Below, piece after piece: positions 1-6,518 of a stretch of DNA of 10,291 nt (the stretch's first letter is position 1; every line of letters starts with the position of its first letter). This DNA comes from Candidatus Omnitrophota bacterium (GTDB taxonomy: Bacteria; Omnitrophota; Gorgyraeia; Duberdicusellales; 4484-171). Position numbers and translations under genes: made by a program. The notes under the pieces are model-generated. The model was not told where the DNA came from, ran no database searches, and saw only the letters and a program-made list of their open reading frames with translations. The stretch covers positions 1 through 10,291 of the forward strand of contig JAQTUC010000052.1 in NCBI GenBank assembly GCA_028710385.1, given 5' to 3'.

Positions 1-1
1 A

Positions 2-94
2 TGGAAAGAAATATATCAGGATGCTGAAACGGTTCTTGATATCTGCGAAGATTTGACTCACGTAGTAGGAGCAATTTTACTGAAGCAGGCTTAG
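2..94 (+). CDS. DUF47/PhoU-like protein, C-terminal fragment
   Basis: Only the last 30 codons are present, in the frame ending at the TAG at 92-94; the start lies off the left edge. The visible peptide begins WKEIYQDAETVLDICED and ends in an amphipathic helix (VVGAILLKQA). This is how DUF47 proteins (PhoU-like, TIGR00153 type) usually end: a helix rich in Asp and Glu followed by a short hydrophobic tail. The stop is 4 bases before the ATG of the PiT permease, the usual DUF47-pit pairing in which the DUF47 protein is thought to modulate the permease. The family call rests on a short tail plus gene context, so it is probable rather than certain. Confidence 0.72.
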   Translation, partial: WKEIYQDAETVLDICEDLTHVVGAILLKQA

Positions 95-98
95 AAAT

Positions 99-1082
99 AT
101 GACGCTTGCAATATTATTACTAATAGTCCTGGCTTTATTTTTTGATTTCCTAAACGGATTTCATGATTCCGCCAATTCTATAGCAACTATTGTCTCAACC
201 AGAGTGCTTTCTCCGCGTTACGCAGTTGTCTGGGCTGCTTTTTTTAATTTTGTAGCATTTCTTTTCTTCGGTTTGCATGTCGCAAACACCATAGGCAAAG
301 GCATCATTGACATAACAATTATAGATAATGCGCTTATCTTCGGCGCGCTTATGGGCGCTTGCGGCTGGAATGTTATCACCTGGTATTTTGGCTTGCCGAC
401 AAGTTCTTCTCACGCTTTAATCGGTGGCATGATAGGCGCAGCCCTGGTGAAAGCAGGGCCGACATCACTTCTTTGGAGCGGTATTCTAAAAACAGTTGCA
501 TTTATTTTTATTTCCCCGGTATTAGGGCTAATTTTAGGCCTTGGCCTGGGTATTCTGGTTTACCGTTTGTTTCGCAAATGCGCGCCCTTAAAGGTTGACC
601 ATATCTTCAGAAAAGGGCAGCTGTTTTCAGCCGCATTATACAGTTTAGGCCACGGAGGAAATGACGCGCAAAAAACAATGGGAATTATCGCCAGCCTTCT
701 TTTTAGCGCAGGCTTATTGGGCAGTAAATTTTATATTCCTTTCTGGGTCGTTATGGCCTGCCAGTTAGCTATTGCGCTCGGAACTATGTTTGGCGGCTGG
801 CGCATTGTTAAGACTATGGGGCAGAAAGTTGCCAAGCTTAAACCGGTTGACGGATTTTGCGCAGAAGGAGGAGCGGCAATCATGCTATTTATATCTACGG
901 CGCTGGGCATTCCGGTTAGCACGACACACACAATTACCGGTTCAATTATGGGCATAGGTTCGTTAAGAAGGTTAAGCGCTGTGCGTTGGGGAGTTGCCGG
1001 AAGAATTGTCTGGGCCTGGATTTTAACGATTCCCTGTTCGGCCTTAATATCTGCTTTAGCTTATTTCCTTGCCAGAAAATAG
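99..1082 (+). CDS. pit: PiT-family inorganic phosphate permease
   Basis: Integral membrane protein of 327 residues that would carry phosphate into the cytoplasm with H+ or Na+ (PiT family, PF01384), the low-affinity constitutive route. The family's inverted duplication shows as two signatures: GFHDSANSIAT at residues 20-30 (D23, N26), and GHGGNDAQKTMG starting at G184 (N188, D189). Several hydrophobic segments lie between and after them, and a third conserved stretch, GIPVSTTHTITG, lies near residues 269-280. The length is typical of the shorter bacterial PiT proteins, without the large central loop of E. coli PitA. The ATG is 4 bases after the DUF47 stop, so the two are co-transcribed and probably work as a pair. 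The first signature has His where many members have Asn (GxND), a tolerated variation. Whether it uses sodium or protons cannot be read from the sequence. Confidence 0.93.
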   Translation: MTLAILLLIVLALFFDFLNGFHDSANSIATIVSTRVLSPRYAVVWAAFFNFVAFLFFGLHVANTIGKGIIDITIIDNALIFGALMGACGWNVITWYFGLPTSSSHALIGGMIGAALVKAGPTSLLWSGILKTVAFIFISPVLGLILGLGLGILVYRLFRKCAPLKVDHIFRKGQLFSAALYSLGHGGNDAQKTMGIIASLLFSAGLLGSKFYIPFWVVMACQLAIALGTMFGGWRIVKTMGQKVAKLKPVDGFCAEGGAAIMLFISTALGIPVSTTHTITGSIMGIGSLRRLSAVRWGVAGRIVWAWILTIPCSALISALAYFLARK

Positions 1083-1160
1083 ATTCTGATTTTATATATC
1101 AGCAGCAGCCCTGTTTTTATGCACAACTGCTTAAAATGTTATTTTTTCAAATAAAGTCTG

Positions 1161-1197
1161 GTTGTCGCACCGTTGTCTTAAAATAAAAGCGTAAAAT
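1161..1197 (+). promoter_or_regulatory. Possible phoB promoter with weak PHO-box-like repeat
   Basis: The hexamer GTTGTC occurs at 1161-1166 and again at 1172-1177, a spacing of exactly 11 bp, which is the helical repeat of PhoB/OmpR-family sites. TAAAAT at 1192-1197 could be a -10 box; another TAAAAT lies at 1179-1184. No good -35 is seen. The motif resembles the TGTC core of the enterobacterial PHO box but differs from the TTTTAC repeats upstream of the DUF2490 and pstS genes. It may therefore be a coincidence or another regulator's site. Autoregulation of phoB is an inference. Confidence 0.3.
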
Positions 1198-1233
1198 AGC
1201 CCGGCAGGAAAATGCCATATTCAGGGAGATAAA

Positions 1234-1926
1234 ATGAAAGAGACAATATTGATTGTGGAAGACGAAAAAGATATAGTAAAAATGCTTGAGTATAATCTCA
1301 AGAAAGAGGGATTCAAAACTTTATCGGCATATGACGGAGAGGATGCTTTGGATATGGCCGGTAAAAACAAACCCGGCCTTATTGTTTTGGACTTAATGCT
1401 TCCGGGCATAGATGGTTTAGAGGTTTGCAGGTTGCTTAAGAATAACTCTAAAACAGCGTCTTTGCCTATAATTATGCTTACGGCAAAGAGCCAGGAGTCG
1501 GATAAAATTGTAGGCCTTGAACTGGGCGCGGATGACTACATGACCAAGCCTTTTAGCCCCAGAGAGCTTATCGCGCGCATAAAAGCAGTACTCCGCCGCA
1601 TAAAAGAAAAAGACAAGCTGCCGGAAGTTTTAAAAATCGGCGATTTAACGATAGATTTTTCAAAAATTAAGGTGGCAGTTAAAGATAAAACGATAGAGCT
1701 TACTTCAAAAGAATTTGAGTTGCTTAAAACTCTGATAAAAGCAAAAGGAAGAGTTCTTTCGCGCGATTACCTCCTTGATAATATCTGGGGTTTTGATAAT
1801 GCCGTAGAGATTGAAACTCGCACTGTTGATGTGCATATAAGGACGCTGCGCAAAAAGCTTAAAAGCGAATCAAGGCGCATTCTTACCGTAAAAAACTACG
1901 GATACAGATTTGAATATGAAGATTAA
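1234..1926 (+). CDS. phoB: PhoB-type OmpR-family response regulator
   Basis: Cytoplasmic transcription regulator of 230 residues, the usual length for the family. The N-terminal receiver domain (about 4-120) has the acidic pair E9/D10, phospho-acceptor D53 in VLDLMLPG, T83, Y102 and K105 in the KPF motif, so it should be phosphorylated normally. The C-terminal winged-helix domain (about 130-228) has the family features ELTSKEFELLKTL, the VDVHIRTLRKKL recognition-helix region and the closing YGYRFE hairpin. The ATG follows a ribosome site (AGGGAG) about 8 bases upstream. It overlaps the following histidine kinase gene by 11 bases, a sign of translational coupling, and sits between pit and pst genes, which supports PhoB over other OmpR members. 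The likely targets are the 11-bp repeats before the DUF2490 and pstS genes. Confidence 0.93.
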   Translation: MKETILIVEDEKDIVKMLEYNLKKEGFKTLSAYDGEDALDMAGKNKPGLIVLDLMLPGIDGLEVCRLLKNNSKTASLPIIMLTAKSQESDKIVGLELGADDYMTKPFSPRELIARIKAVLRRIKEKDKLPEVLKIGDLTIDFSKIKVAVKDKTIELTSKEFELLKTLIKAKGRVLSRDYLLDNIWGFDNAVEIETRTVDVHIRTLRKKLKSESRRILTVKNYGYRFEYED

Positions 1927-3688
1927 AAATTTCAAGCTAAAGCTGCTTTTATCTTATCTTTTTGTAATCCTTATATCGTTTGGGTTCATGGCTTTTTTCC
2001 TGGATAAAAATTTAGAAGAAAATTCCCTCCAGAACATCAAGTCTTCGCTTATTGCCCAGGGTTTATTAATAGAAAACCAAATTTCTCAAGATAGCCTTCA
2101 GAAAGCAGATGTCGCAAGCCTGGAGCCGCTAGCTAAATCACTGGCCTTAAAAGCAAAATGCCGTATTACAATCATAGATACACAGGGCAAGGTTTTGGCT
2201 GATTCCGATAAACAGGAAATAGAAATCAGCGTGATGGAAAATCATTTAACAAGGCCGGAAGTAAAAATGGCATTAAACGGGTCAATTGGAATTGACACCC
2301 GTTATTCCCCTACGCTTAAGATAAATATGTTTTATATCGCCTTGCCGCTTAAAGAGAAAAATAAAATTACAGGCGTTCTAAGGCTCGCTCTTACGCTTGA
2401 GAGCGTGCAGGAAACGCTGTTTGCAATCAGAAAAACAGTTTTTCTGGGGTTGCTTTTTGCTTTAGTGCTTGCTTTTATTCTCGGTTCAATAGTGGCGAAC
2501 ATGGTTGTCGGACCCATAAATAGAATGATACAAATGTCCCGTAAATTCTCAGAAGGAGATTTCAGCCGCAGAGTGACGGGGTTTGCTAACGATGAAATAG
2601 GGGAATTGGCTGTAACCTTGAATCAAATGGCCGAAGATATAGAAAACAAGATCAGAGAAATTAAAACGCAGAACCAGAAGTTTTCCGCAATTTTTAACAG
2701 CATGATTGAGGGAGTTATTATTACAGATAAAACAGGATATATTGTTTCTGTAAATCCGGCGATTGAAAAAATATTTGCTGTTTCAAAGATTGACGCGGAA
2801 GGAAAATTATTTTTGGAGGCAATACGCAACAATGACATTGCGGAGACTATAAGCAATACTCTGGAAAACGGTAAGTCTTTGTCCAAAGAACTGGTGCTTA
2901 TCTATCCTGTGCGCAGAATTTTTGAAGCAAACGCTGTGCCCATTTTTGACAACAAGGAGATATCCGGCTGTCTTGTGGTTATCCATGATATCACAGAAAT
3001 AAGAAGGCTTGAGACAGTGCGCCAGGATTTTGTTGCCAATGTTTCTCATGAGTTGAAAACGCCACTTACCTCAATAAAAGGCTTTGTGGAAACGCTTCTT
3101 GAGGGCGCCTTGGATGATAAGGAGAATAGCAGGTCTTTTTTAAAAATTATTCAGGACCATACCGAGCGCCTTAACAGCCTTGTTGATGATTTGCTTTCTT
3201 TATCTTGCTTTGAGTCAAAAGAAGCAACAATAGACAGGGAAAGTTTAAATTTGCAAAAGCTTCTTGAAGTAATTCTTTCAGGATTTAAATCTCAGCTGAA
3301 AAAGAAAGGCATTGAGGTTAAAAATGAACTAACCGGAAGCGTTACAATAAATGCCGATAAAAATAAAATAGAGCATTTATTTATAAATCTTATTGATAAT
3401 GCAATAAAATTCAATAAGGAGAATGGAACCATCCGGATATATACCGAAGAGCTTGACGGAAAAATAAAAATTATAATAGAAGATTCAGGTGCCGGTATTC
3501 CTGCGAAAGATATACCGCGCATTTTTGAGCGTTTCTACCGCGTAGATAAAGCGCGCTCGCGCGAACTTGGCGGCACGGGCCTTGGGCTTTCTATAGTTAA
3601 ACACATTGTAGAATTGCATAAAGGCAGCGCCGGAGTTGAAAGCATTGAAGGTTTGGGCTCAAAATTCTGGTTTATCCTTCCTAAATAA
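1916..3688 (+). CDS. phoR: PhoR-type sensor histidine kinase
   Basis: Inner-membrane kinase of 590 residues. In order: TM1 (about 9-28); an extracytoplasmic domain of about 145 residues; TM2 (about 176-197); HAMP (about 197-250); PAS (about 255-360); a HisKA domain with the H-box FVANVSHELKTPLTSIKG (phospho-acceptor H378); and a HATPase domain with the N-box (N495), the G1 motif DSGAGIP, the F-box IFERFYRVDKARS and the G2 motif GGTGLGLSI. All catalytic motifs are intact. The sensor domain (IDTQGKVLADSD, then MENHLTRPEV, then a late RYSPTL segment) looks like the Cache-like domain of Gram-positive PhoR; E. coli PhoR lacks a domain of this size. The start chosen is ATG 1916, inside the end of phoB; a TTG at 1910 in the same frame would add two residues. 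It should phosphorylate PhoB when phosphate is low, under control of Pst and PhoU. Confidence 0.92.
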   Translation: MKIKNFKLKLLLSYLFVILISFGFMAFFLDKNLEENSLQNIKSSLIAQGLLIENQISQDSLQKADVASLEPLAKSLALKAKCRITIIDTQGKVLADSDKQEIEISVMENHLTRPEVKMALNGSIGIDTRYSPTLKINMFYIALPLKEKNKITGVLRLALTLESVQETLFAIRKTVFLGLLFALVLAFILGSIVANMVVGPINRMIQMSRKFSEGDFSRRVTGFANDEIGELAVTLNQMAEDIENKIREIKTQNQKFSAIFNSMIEGVIITDKTGYIVSVNPAIEKIFAVSKIDAEGKLFLEAIRNNDIAETISNTLENGKSLSKELVLIYPVRRIFEANAVPIFDNKEISGCLVVIHDITEIRRLETVRQDFVANVSHELKTPLTSIKGFVETLLEGALDDKENSRSFLKIIQDHTERLNSLVDDLLSLSCFESKEATIDRESLNLQKLLEVILSGFKSQLKKKGIEVKNELTGSVTINADKNKIEHLFINLIDNAIKFNKENGTIRIYTEELDGKIKIIIEDSGAGIPAKDIPRIFERFYRVDKARSRELGGTGLGLSIVKHIVELHKGSAGVESIEGLGSKFWFILPK

Positions 3689-3699
3689 TATCCCGGAGA

Positions 3700-3754
3700 T
3701 TTTACCTACATTTTACTTTATCTTCGAACGCATTTAACGCCTGTATTCTATAAT
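3700..3754 (+). promoter_or_regulatory. PHO-box-like 11-bp repeats and -10 box
   Basis: TTTTAC occurs at 3700-3705 and 3711-3716, exactly 11 bp apart. Continuing in 11-bp steps, the unit at 3722 is degenerate (CTTCGAAC) and the unit at 3733 is TTTAAC. A consensus -10 (TATAAT) follows at 3749-3754, about 10 bases after that last hexamer. There is no recognisable -35. This geometry, direct repeats in place of the -35 and a -10 about one helical turn downstream, is that of PhoB-activated promoters. The same TTTTAC unit with the same 11-bp step occurs before pstS. It probably drives the transcript carrying the two small ORFs and the DUF2490 gene. Confidence 0.6.
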
Positions 3755-3771
3755 CTAGCCGGAGAATAGAA

Positions 3772-3849
3772 ATGGGGCGTTACATCAAAAAAAACATTTT
3801 TACAAATACTAAAATCCCTAGGAAATTTTTTTGCAAAAATTGCGGATGA
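3772..3849 (+). CDS. Possible 25-residue basic peptide ORF
   Basis: A short ORF starting at ATG 3772, preceded by GGAG at 3761-3764 (7-base spacer) and lying directly downstream of the TATAAT at 3749. The peptide starts MGRYIKKN and ends KFFCKNCG. It is strongly basic and carries a CxxC pair near the C terminus. If transcription starts at the predicted site (about 3761) the leader is only about 10 bases, so the ribosome site would be at the very 5' end of the mRNA. I do not recognise the peptide. It could be a leader peptide, a small protein, or chance. Basic composition is also expected from an A-rich sequence read in this frame, so the evidence is weak. Confidence 0.22.
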   Translation: MGRYIKKNIFTNTKIPRKFFCKNCG

Positions 3850-3893
3850 GAAAGCCTAAAGGGTTTCCGAATTCTATAAGTATATTTTTGTTG

Positions 3894-4019
3894 ATGAGCT
3901 CAAAGAGAGGAGGTGATATTTTTAGCTTTCTTATTGGCGGAAGTTTCTGGGGTTTGGTTGAACCAGAGTCGGCATTGTTTTTAAAGCCTGTTGTAAAAAC
4001 GGGCGAGGAGTTAAGATGA
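3894..4019 (+). CDS. Small ORF resembling a truncated YtxH-like protein
   Basis: A 41-residue frame from ATG 3894 to a TGA that overlaps the next ATG in the arrangement ATGA (4016-4019), which suggests translational coupling to the DUF2490 gene. The peptide begins MSSKRGGDIFSFLIGG, continues into a partly hydrophobic middle and ends KTGEELR. YtxH-family proteins start with a short polar region, one GG-rich membrane helix, then a motif like APKSGEELR, so the order here is similar. The hydrophobic helix, however, is interrupted by FWGLVEPES, and the long C-terminal part typical of the family is absent. It could be a decayed remnant, a real small membrane peptide, or chance. No ribosome site precedes ATG 3894. 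The RGGD codons themselves spell a near-perfect Shine-Dalgarno (AGGAGGTGAT, 3908-3917), and the frame can be extended upstream to TTG 3831. Confidence 0.33.
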   Translation: MSSKRGGDIFSFLIGGSFWGLVEPESALFLKPVVKTGEELR

Positions 4020-4672
4020 AAAATTTTGTCTTTGTGATGTTCGGGCTTGGCATGGTTTTGACAATGAAAATTTATGCATATGACGACGGTGATTTTCAGG
4101 TATGGAATACAGATGCTGAGGAATTAAAAATTAACAAAGATTTAAAGTTTGCCCTTGAAGAGGAATTTCGTTGGGGTAATAACGCCAGCGAGTTTTATTA
4201 CCAGCATTACGATGCGGGTATATTTTATAGCCTTAGGGATTGGCTTAACATAGGCGCAGGCTACCGCCACGTTTATGAATTAAAGAAGGATGAATTCAAA
4301 TTGGAAAATGAGCCGTATGTAACTGCGACATTATTGTGGGATATTAAAGGGTTTAAATTTGATGACCGTAACCGGTTGGAATACTGTCATTTTGACTACC
4401 AGGATGATTCCTGGAGATACCGCAATAAAGTTACCGTAAAATTACCCTGGAAATTTACAAGAATGGAAATACAGCCGTATGTATCCGATGAAATTTTTGT
4501 CGGTTTCGGTTCAACGTCTGAATTCAGCCGGAACAGGTTTTCTTCCGGGTTGGCCATTAATTTAACAAAAAATTTGAAGGCAGAGGTTTATTATATGCTG
4601 CAAAGCACAAAAAGCTCAGATAATTGGGTAGACGCTAATGTGTTCGGCACAAAACTGAAGTTAGCATTTTAA
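4016..4672 (+). CDS. DUF2490-type outer-membrane β-barrel protein
   Basis: Predicted secreted protein of 218 residues. Residues 1-21 form a signal peptide with a likely cleavage after IYA. The mature part is a series of alternating, aromatic-rich strands (for example WLNIGAGYRHVYEL, DRNRLEYCHFDY, WRYRNKVTVKLPW, FGTKLKLAF) and ends in Phe, the usual last residue of outer-membrane barrels recognised by BamA. Strand content, size and the KLPWKFTRMEIQPYVSDEIF stretch fit the DUF2490 family, whose biochemical role is unknown. A ribosome site (GAGGAG, about 4003-4008) precedes the ATG. The gene lies between phoR and pstS, behind PHO-box-like repeats, so a phosphate-starvation outer-membrane channel analogous in role to PhoE or OprP is a reasonable inference, not a demonstrated function. 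Confidence 0.8.
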   Translation: MKNFVFVMFGLGMVLTMKIYAYDDGDFQVWNTDAEELKINKDLKFALEEEFRWGNNASEFYYQHYDAGIFYSLRDWLNIGAGYRHVYELKKDEFKLENEPYVTATLLWDIKGFKFDDRNRLEYCHFDYQDDSWRYRNKVTVKLPWKFTRMEIQPYVSDEIFVGFGSTSEFSRNRFSSGLAINLTKNLKAEVYYMLQSTKSSDNWVDANVFGTKLKLAF

Positions 4673-4698
4673 CAAAAGTTATATAGCTTTAGTATTTG

Positions 4699-4771
4699 TT
4701 TACAGCAAAGGCTATGTAAATATTAATTTTACATAGATTTTACATCACTATCTTTAAGATCCGGGTAAAAT
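4699..4771 (+). promoter_or_regulatory. pstS promoter with PHO-box-like direct repeats
   Basis: TTTTACAT occurs at 4727-4734 and 4738-4745, exactly 11 bp apart, the hallmark of a PhoB dimer site; TTACAT is also a known half-site variant in the E. coli pst PHO box. A weaker unit (TATCTTTA) falls one more 11-bp step on, at 4749, and TAAAAT at 4766-4771 is a plausible -10 about 9 bases further. There is no -35. Two more TTTACA motifs lie upstream, at 4699-4704 on the + strand and at 4715-4720 on the - strand. The start of transcription would be near 4778, giving a very short leader before the pstS ribosome site. Confidence 0.62.
4712..4736. repeat. Perfect 9-bp inverted repeat in the pstS operator
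   Basis: CTATGTAAA at 4712-4720 and its exact reverse complement TTTACATAG at 4728-4736 are separated by a 7-base AT spacer. The right arm overlaps the first PHO-box-like unit. The stem is AT-rich and not followed by a T-run of the expected kind, so it is a poor terminator for the upstream gene. A protein-binding dyad is more likely. Confidence 0.6.
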
Positions 4772-4791
4772 AACCATAAAAGGAGGATATA

Positions 4792-5646
4792 ATGCTGAAA
4801 AAAATACAGTTAATTGTACTGATGGCAGTTTTTGCAATTTCCGCTTTTGCCGCCAAGAATACAAATTCAATACAGGTTAAGGGCTCCGATACCATGGTTA
4901 ACCTTGGCCAGGCATGGGCGGAAAAGTATATGGAAAAAAATACTGCTGAATTTGTGGCAGTTACAGGCGGCGGTTCCGGTACCGGTTTTTCCAGCCTTAT
5001 CAGCGGCACTTGCGATGTTGCGATGGCCTCAAGGAGTATCAAAGACAAAGAGGTTGCACTGGCAAGAGGTAAAGGCATAAATCCAAATGAAATCAAAGTT
5101 GCTCTTGACGGGCTCGCTGTCGTAGTCAATCCTAACAATCCGGTAAGCAAACTTACCTTAAAACAGCTCGCCGATATTTTTACAGGCAGAATTTCCAACT
5201 GGAAAGAAATCGGCGGTTCAGATGAGAAAATAGTAATTCTATCGCGCGAAGTTAATTCCGGAACGCATGTTTATTTTAAAGAACACGTATTAAGAGGGAA
5301 CGACCCTAGCAGCAAAGAAGAATTTGCGCCAAGCGCTTTAATGCTTTCATCTTCTCAGGCGATTGCTGATGAGGTTGCGGGTAACCCGGCTGCAATCGGC
5401 TATTACGGTATGGGATATATTTCAAAAAAACAAAAACCGGTTATGATTGCAAAAGATGAAAAATCAGAATATGAAATGCCGGGCATAGAGAATGTCATAA
5501 ACGGAAAATACCCTATTTCGCGTCCGCTTTTTCTGTATACCAACGGTGAGCCAGCAGGGCTTGTAAAAAAGTTTGTTGATTTCTGTCTTTCAAAAGAGGG
5601 ACAGGATATTGTTTTGAAAACTGATTTTGTGCCCGTAAACAGATAA
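4792..5646 (+). CDS. pstS: Phosphate ABC transporter substrate-binding protein PstS
   Basis: Periplasmic phosphate receptor of 284 residues that delivers phosphate to PstC/PstA. Residues 1-20 are a signal peptide (charged KK, hydrophobic core, cleavage after AFA). There is no lipobox Cys, so the protein is probably free in the periplasm. The two-lobed binding fold is shown by KGSDTM (30-35), GGGSGTGF (59-66), the ISGTCDVAMASR segment and SREVNSGTH, which supply the Ser/Thr/Asp/Arg phosphate ligands in the family. The length fits the shorter PstS type common outside enterobacteria. A strong ribosome site (AAAGGAGG, ending at 4786) lies 5 bases before the ATG, stronger than those of the following genes and consistent with the high PstS output needed. 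First gene of the pst operon, behind PHO-box-like repeats. Confidence 0.95.
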   Translation: MLKKIQLIVLMAVFAISAFAAKNTNSIQVKGSDTMVNLGQAWAEKYMEKNTAEFVAVTGGGSGTGFSSLISGTCDVAMASRSIKDKEVALARGKGINPNEIKVALDGLAVVVNPNNPVSKLTLKQLADIFTGRISNWKEIGGSDEKIVILSREVNSGTHVYFKEHVLRGNDPSSKEEFAPSALMLSSSQAIADEVAGNPAAIGYYGMGYISKKQKPVMIAKDEKSEYEMPGIENVINGKYPISRPLFLYTNGEPAGLVKKFVDFCLSKEGQDIVLKTDFVPVNR

Positions 5647-5651
5647 AACAG

Positions 5652-6518
5652 ATGCAGAAGATAAAAGAATTCATTATTGAAAAATTTATTTTTATCTGCG
5701 GAATCGCATCTATATTTTTTGTTGTGCTGATTTTTTTGTTCCTTCTTAAGGAAGGGCTGGCTGTTTTTAAGTTTGTTAAGCCTTTGGAGTTTCTTCTTGG
5801 GAAAAACTGGTATCCGATATCAGAACCTGCGCAATTAGGAATACTTCCTTTAGTCCTTGGTTCCCTGCTGGTTACTTTGGGAGCGGCAGTCATTTCTATT
5901 CCCATAGGAGTTGGCTGCGCCATTTATATTGCTGAGATAGCTCCTTTAAAAATCAAAGAAACTCTTAAGGCCGGTATAGAGTTATTGGCGGCAATCCCAA
6001 GCGTTGTTCTTGGTTTCATCGGAATGGTAACCCTTGTTCCATTGGTGAAAAATATTTTCCACCTGCCCACCGGTTTAACTGCTTTATCCGGCTCAATTAT
6101 GCTTGCGTTTATGGCAATGCCGACAATAGTTTCAATCGCGGAAGACGCCTTATATTCTGTTCCAAAAAATTACAAAGAAGGAGCCTTTGCATTAGGCGCA
6201 ACGCATTGGCAGACAATATGGCGCGTAATGCTCCCGGCAGCTTCATCGGGTATTTTGGCTGCGGTTATGCTTGGAATAGGCCGCGTTATCGGAGAAACAA
6301 TGGCGGTTATGATGATTACCGGAAACGCCGCCATTATGCCAAACAGCATTTTGTCGCCGGTTAGGACATTAACCGCGACAATTGCCGCTGAAATGGGGGA
6401 GGCTGTTGTGGGCAGCGAACATTATTTCGCTTTATTTGCCATAGGCATAGTTTTATTTGTCATAAGTTTTATAATTAACGTAACGGCAGATTTGTTTTTA
6501 CATAAAGACCAAAAATGA
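5652..6518 (+). CDS. pstC: Phosphate ABC transporter permease PstC
   Basis: Inner-membrane permease of 288 residues, one of the two channel subunits of the Pst importer. About six hydrophobic segments are visible, starting with a strong one at about 10-34. The cytoplasmic coupling (EAA) loop EGAFALGATHWQTIWRVMLP begins at residue 176 and contacts the ATPases. It is followed by GRVIGETMAVMMITGN, characteristic of PstC (PstA has GRAAGETAPILF at this place). The ATG lies 5 bases after the pstS stop, with only a weak ribosome site, so translation is probably coupled to pstS. The end overlaps pstA by 4 bases (ATGA). Confidence 0.95.
   Translation: MQKIKEFIIEKFIFICGIASIFFVVLIFLFLLKEGLAVFKFVKPLEFLLGKNWYPISEPAQLGILPLVLGSLLVTLGAAVISIPIGVGCAIYIAEIAPLKIKETLKAGIELLAAIPSVVLGFIGMVTLVPLVKNIFHLPTGLTALSGSIMLAFMAMPTIVSIAEDALYSVPKNYKEGAFALGATHWQTIWRVMLPAASSGILAAVMLGIGRVIGETMAVMMITGNAAIMPNSILSPVRTLTATIAAEMGEAVVGSEHYFALFAIGIVLFVISFIINVTADLFLHKDQK

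Noticed and set aside
1083..1160. Terminator for pit
   Set aside because: Only a 5-bp CTGAT/ATCAG stem near 1086-1103 is visible, with no T-run. Nothing convincing is present.
3824..3841. AT-only hairpin (AATTTTT / AAAAATT) as a terminator before the DUF2490 gene
   Set aside because: The 7-bp stem is made only of A-T pairs and would be too unstable to terminate.
3831..3893. Upstream extension of the YtxH-like frame from TTG 3831
   Set aside because: The added residues are unlike a YtxH N terminus, there is no ribosome site, and the stretch overlaps the other small ORF. The ATG at 3894 is the better start.
4740..5198. Open frame on the - strand opposite pstS and its promoter
   Set aside because: It overlaps the pstS coding sequence, has no family features, and would read through the PHO-box region. 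It is a shadow of pstS codon usage.
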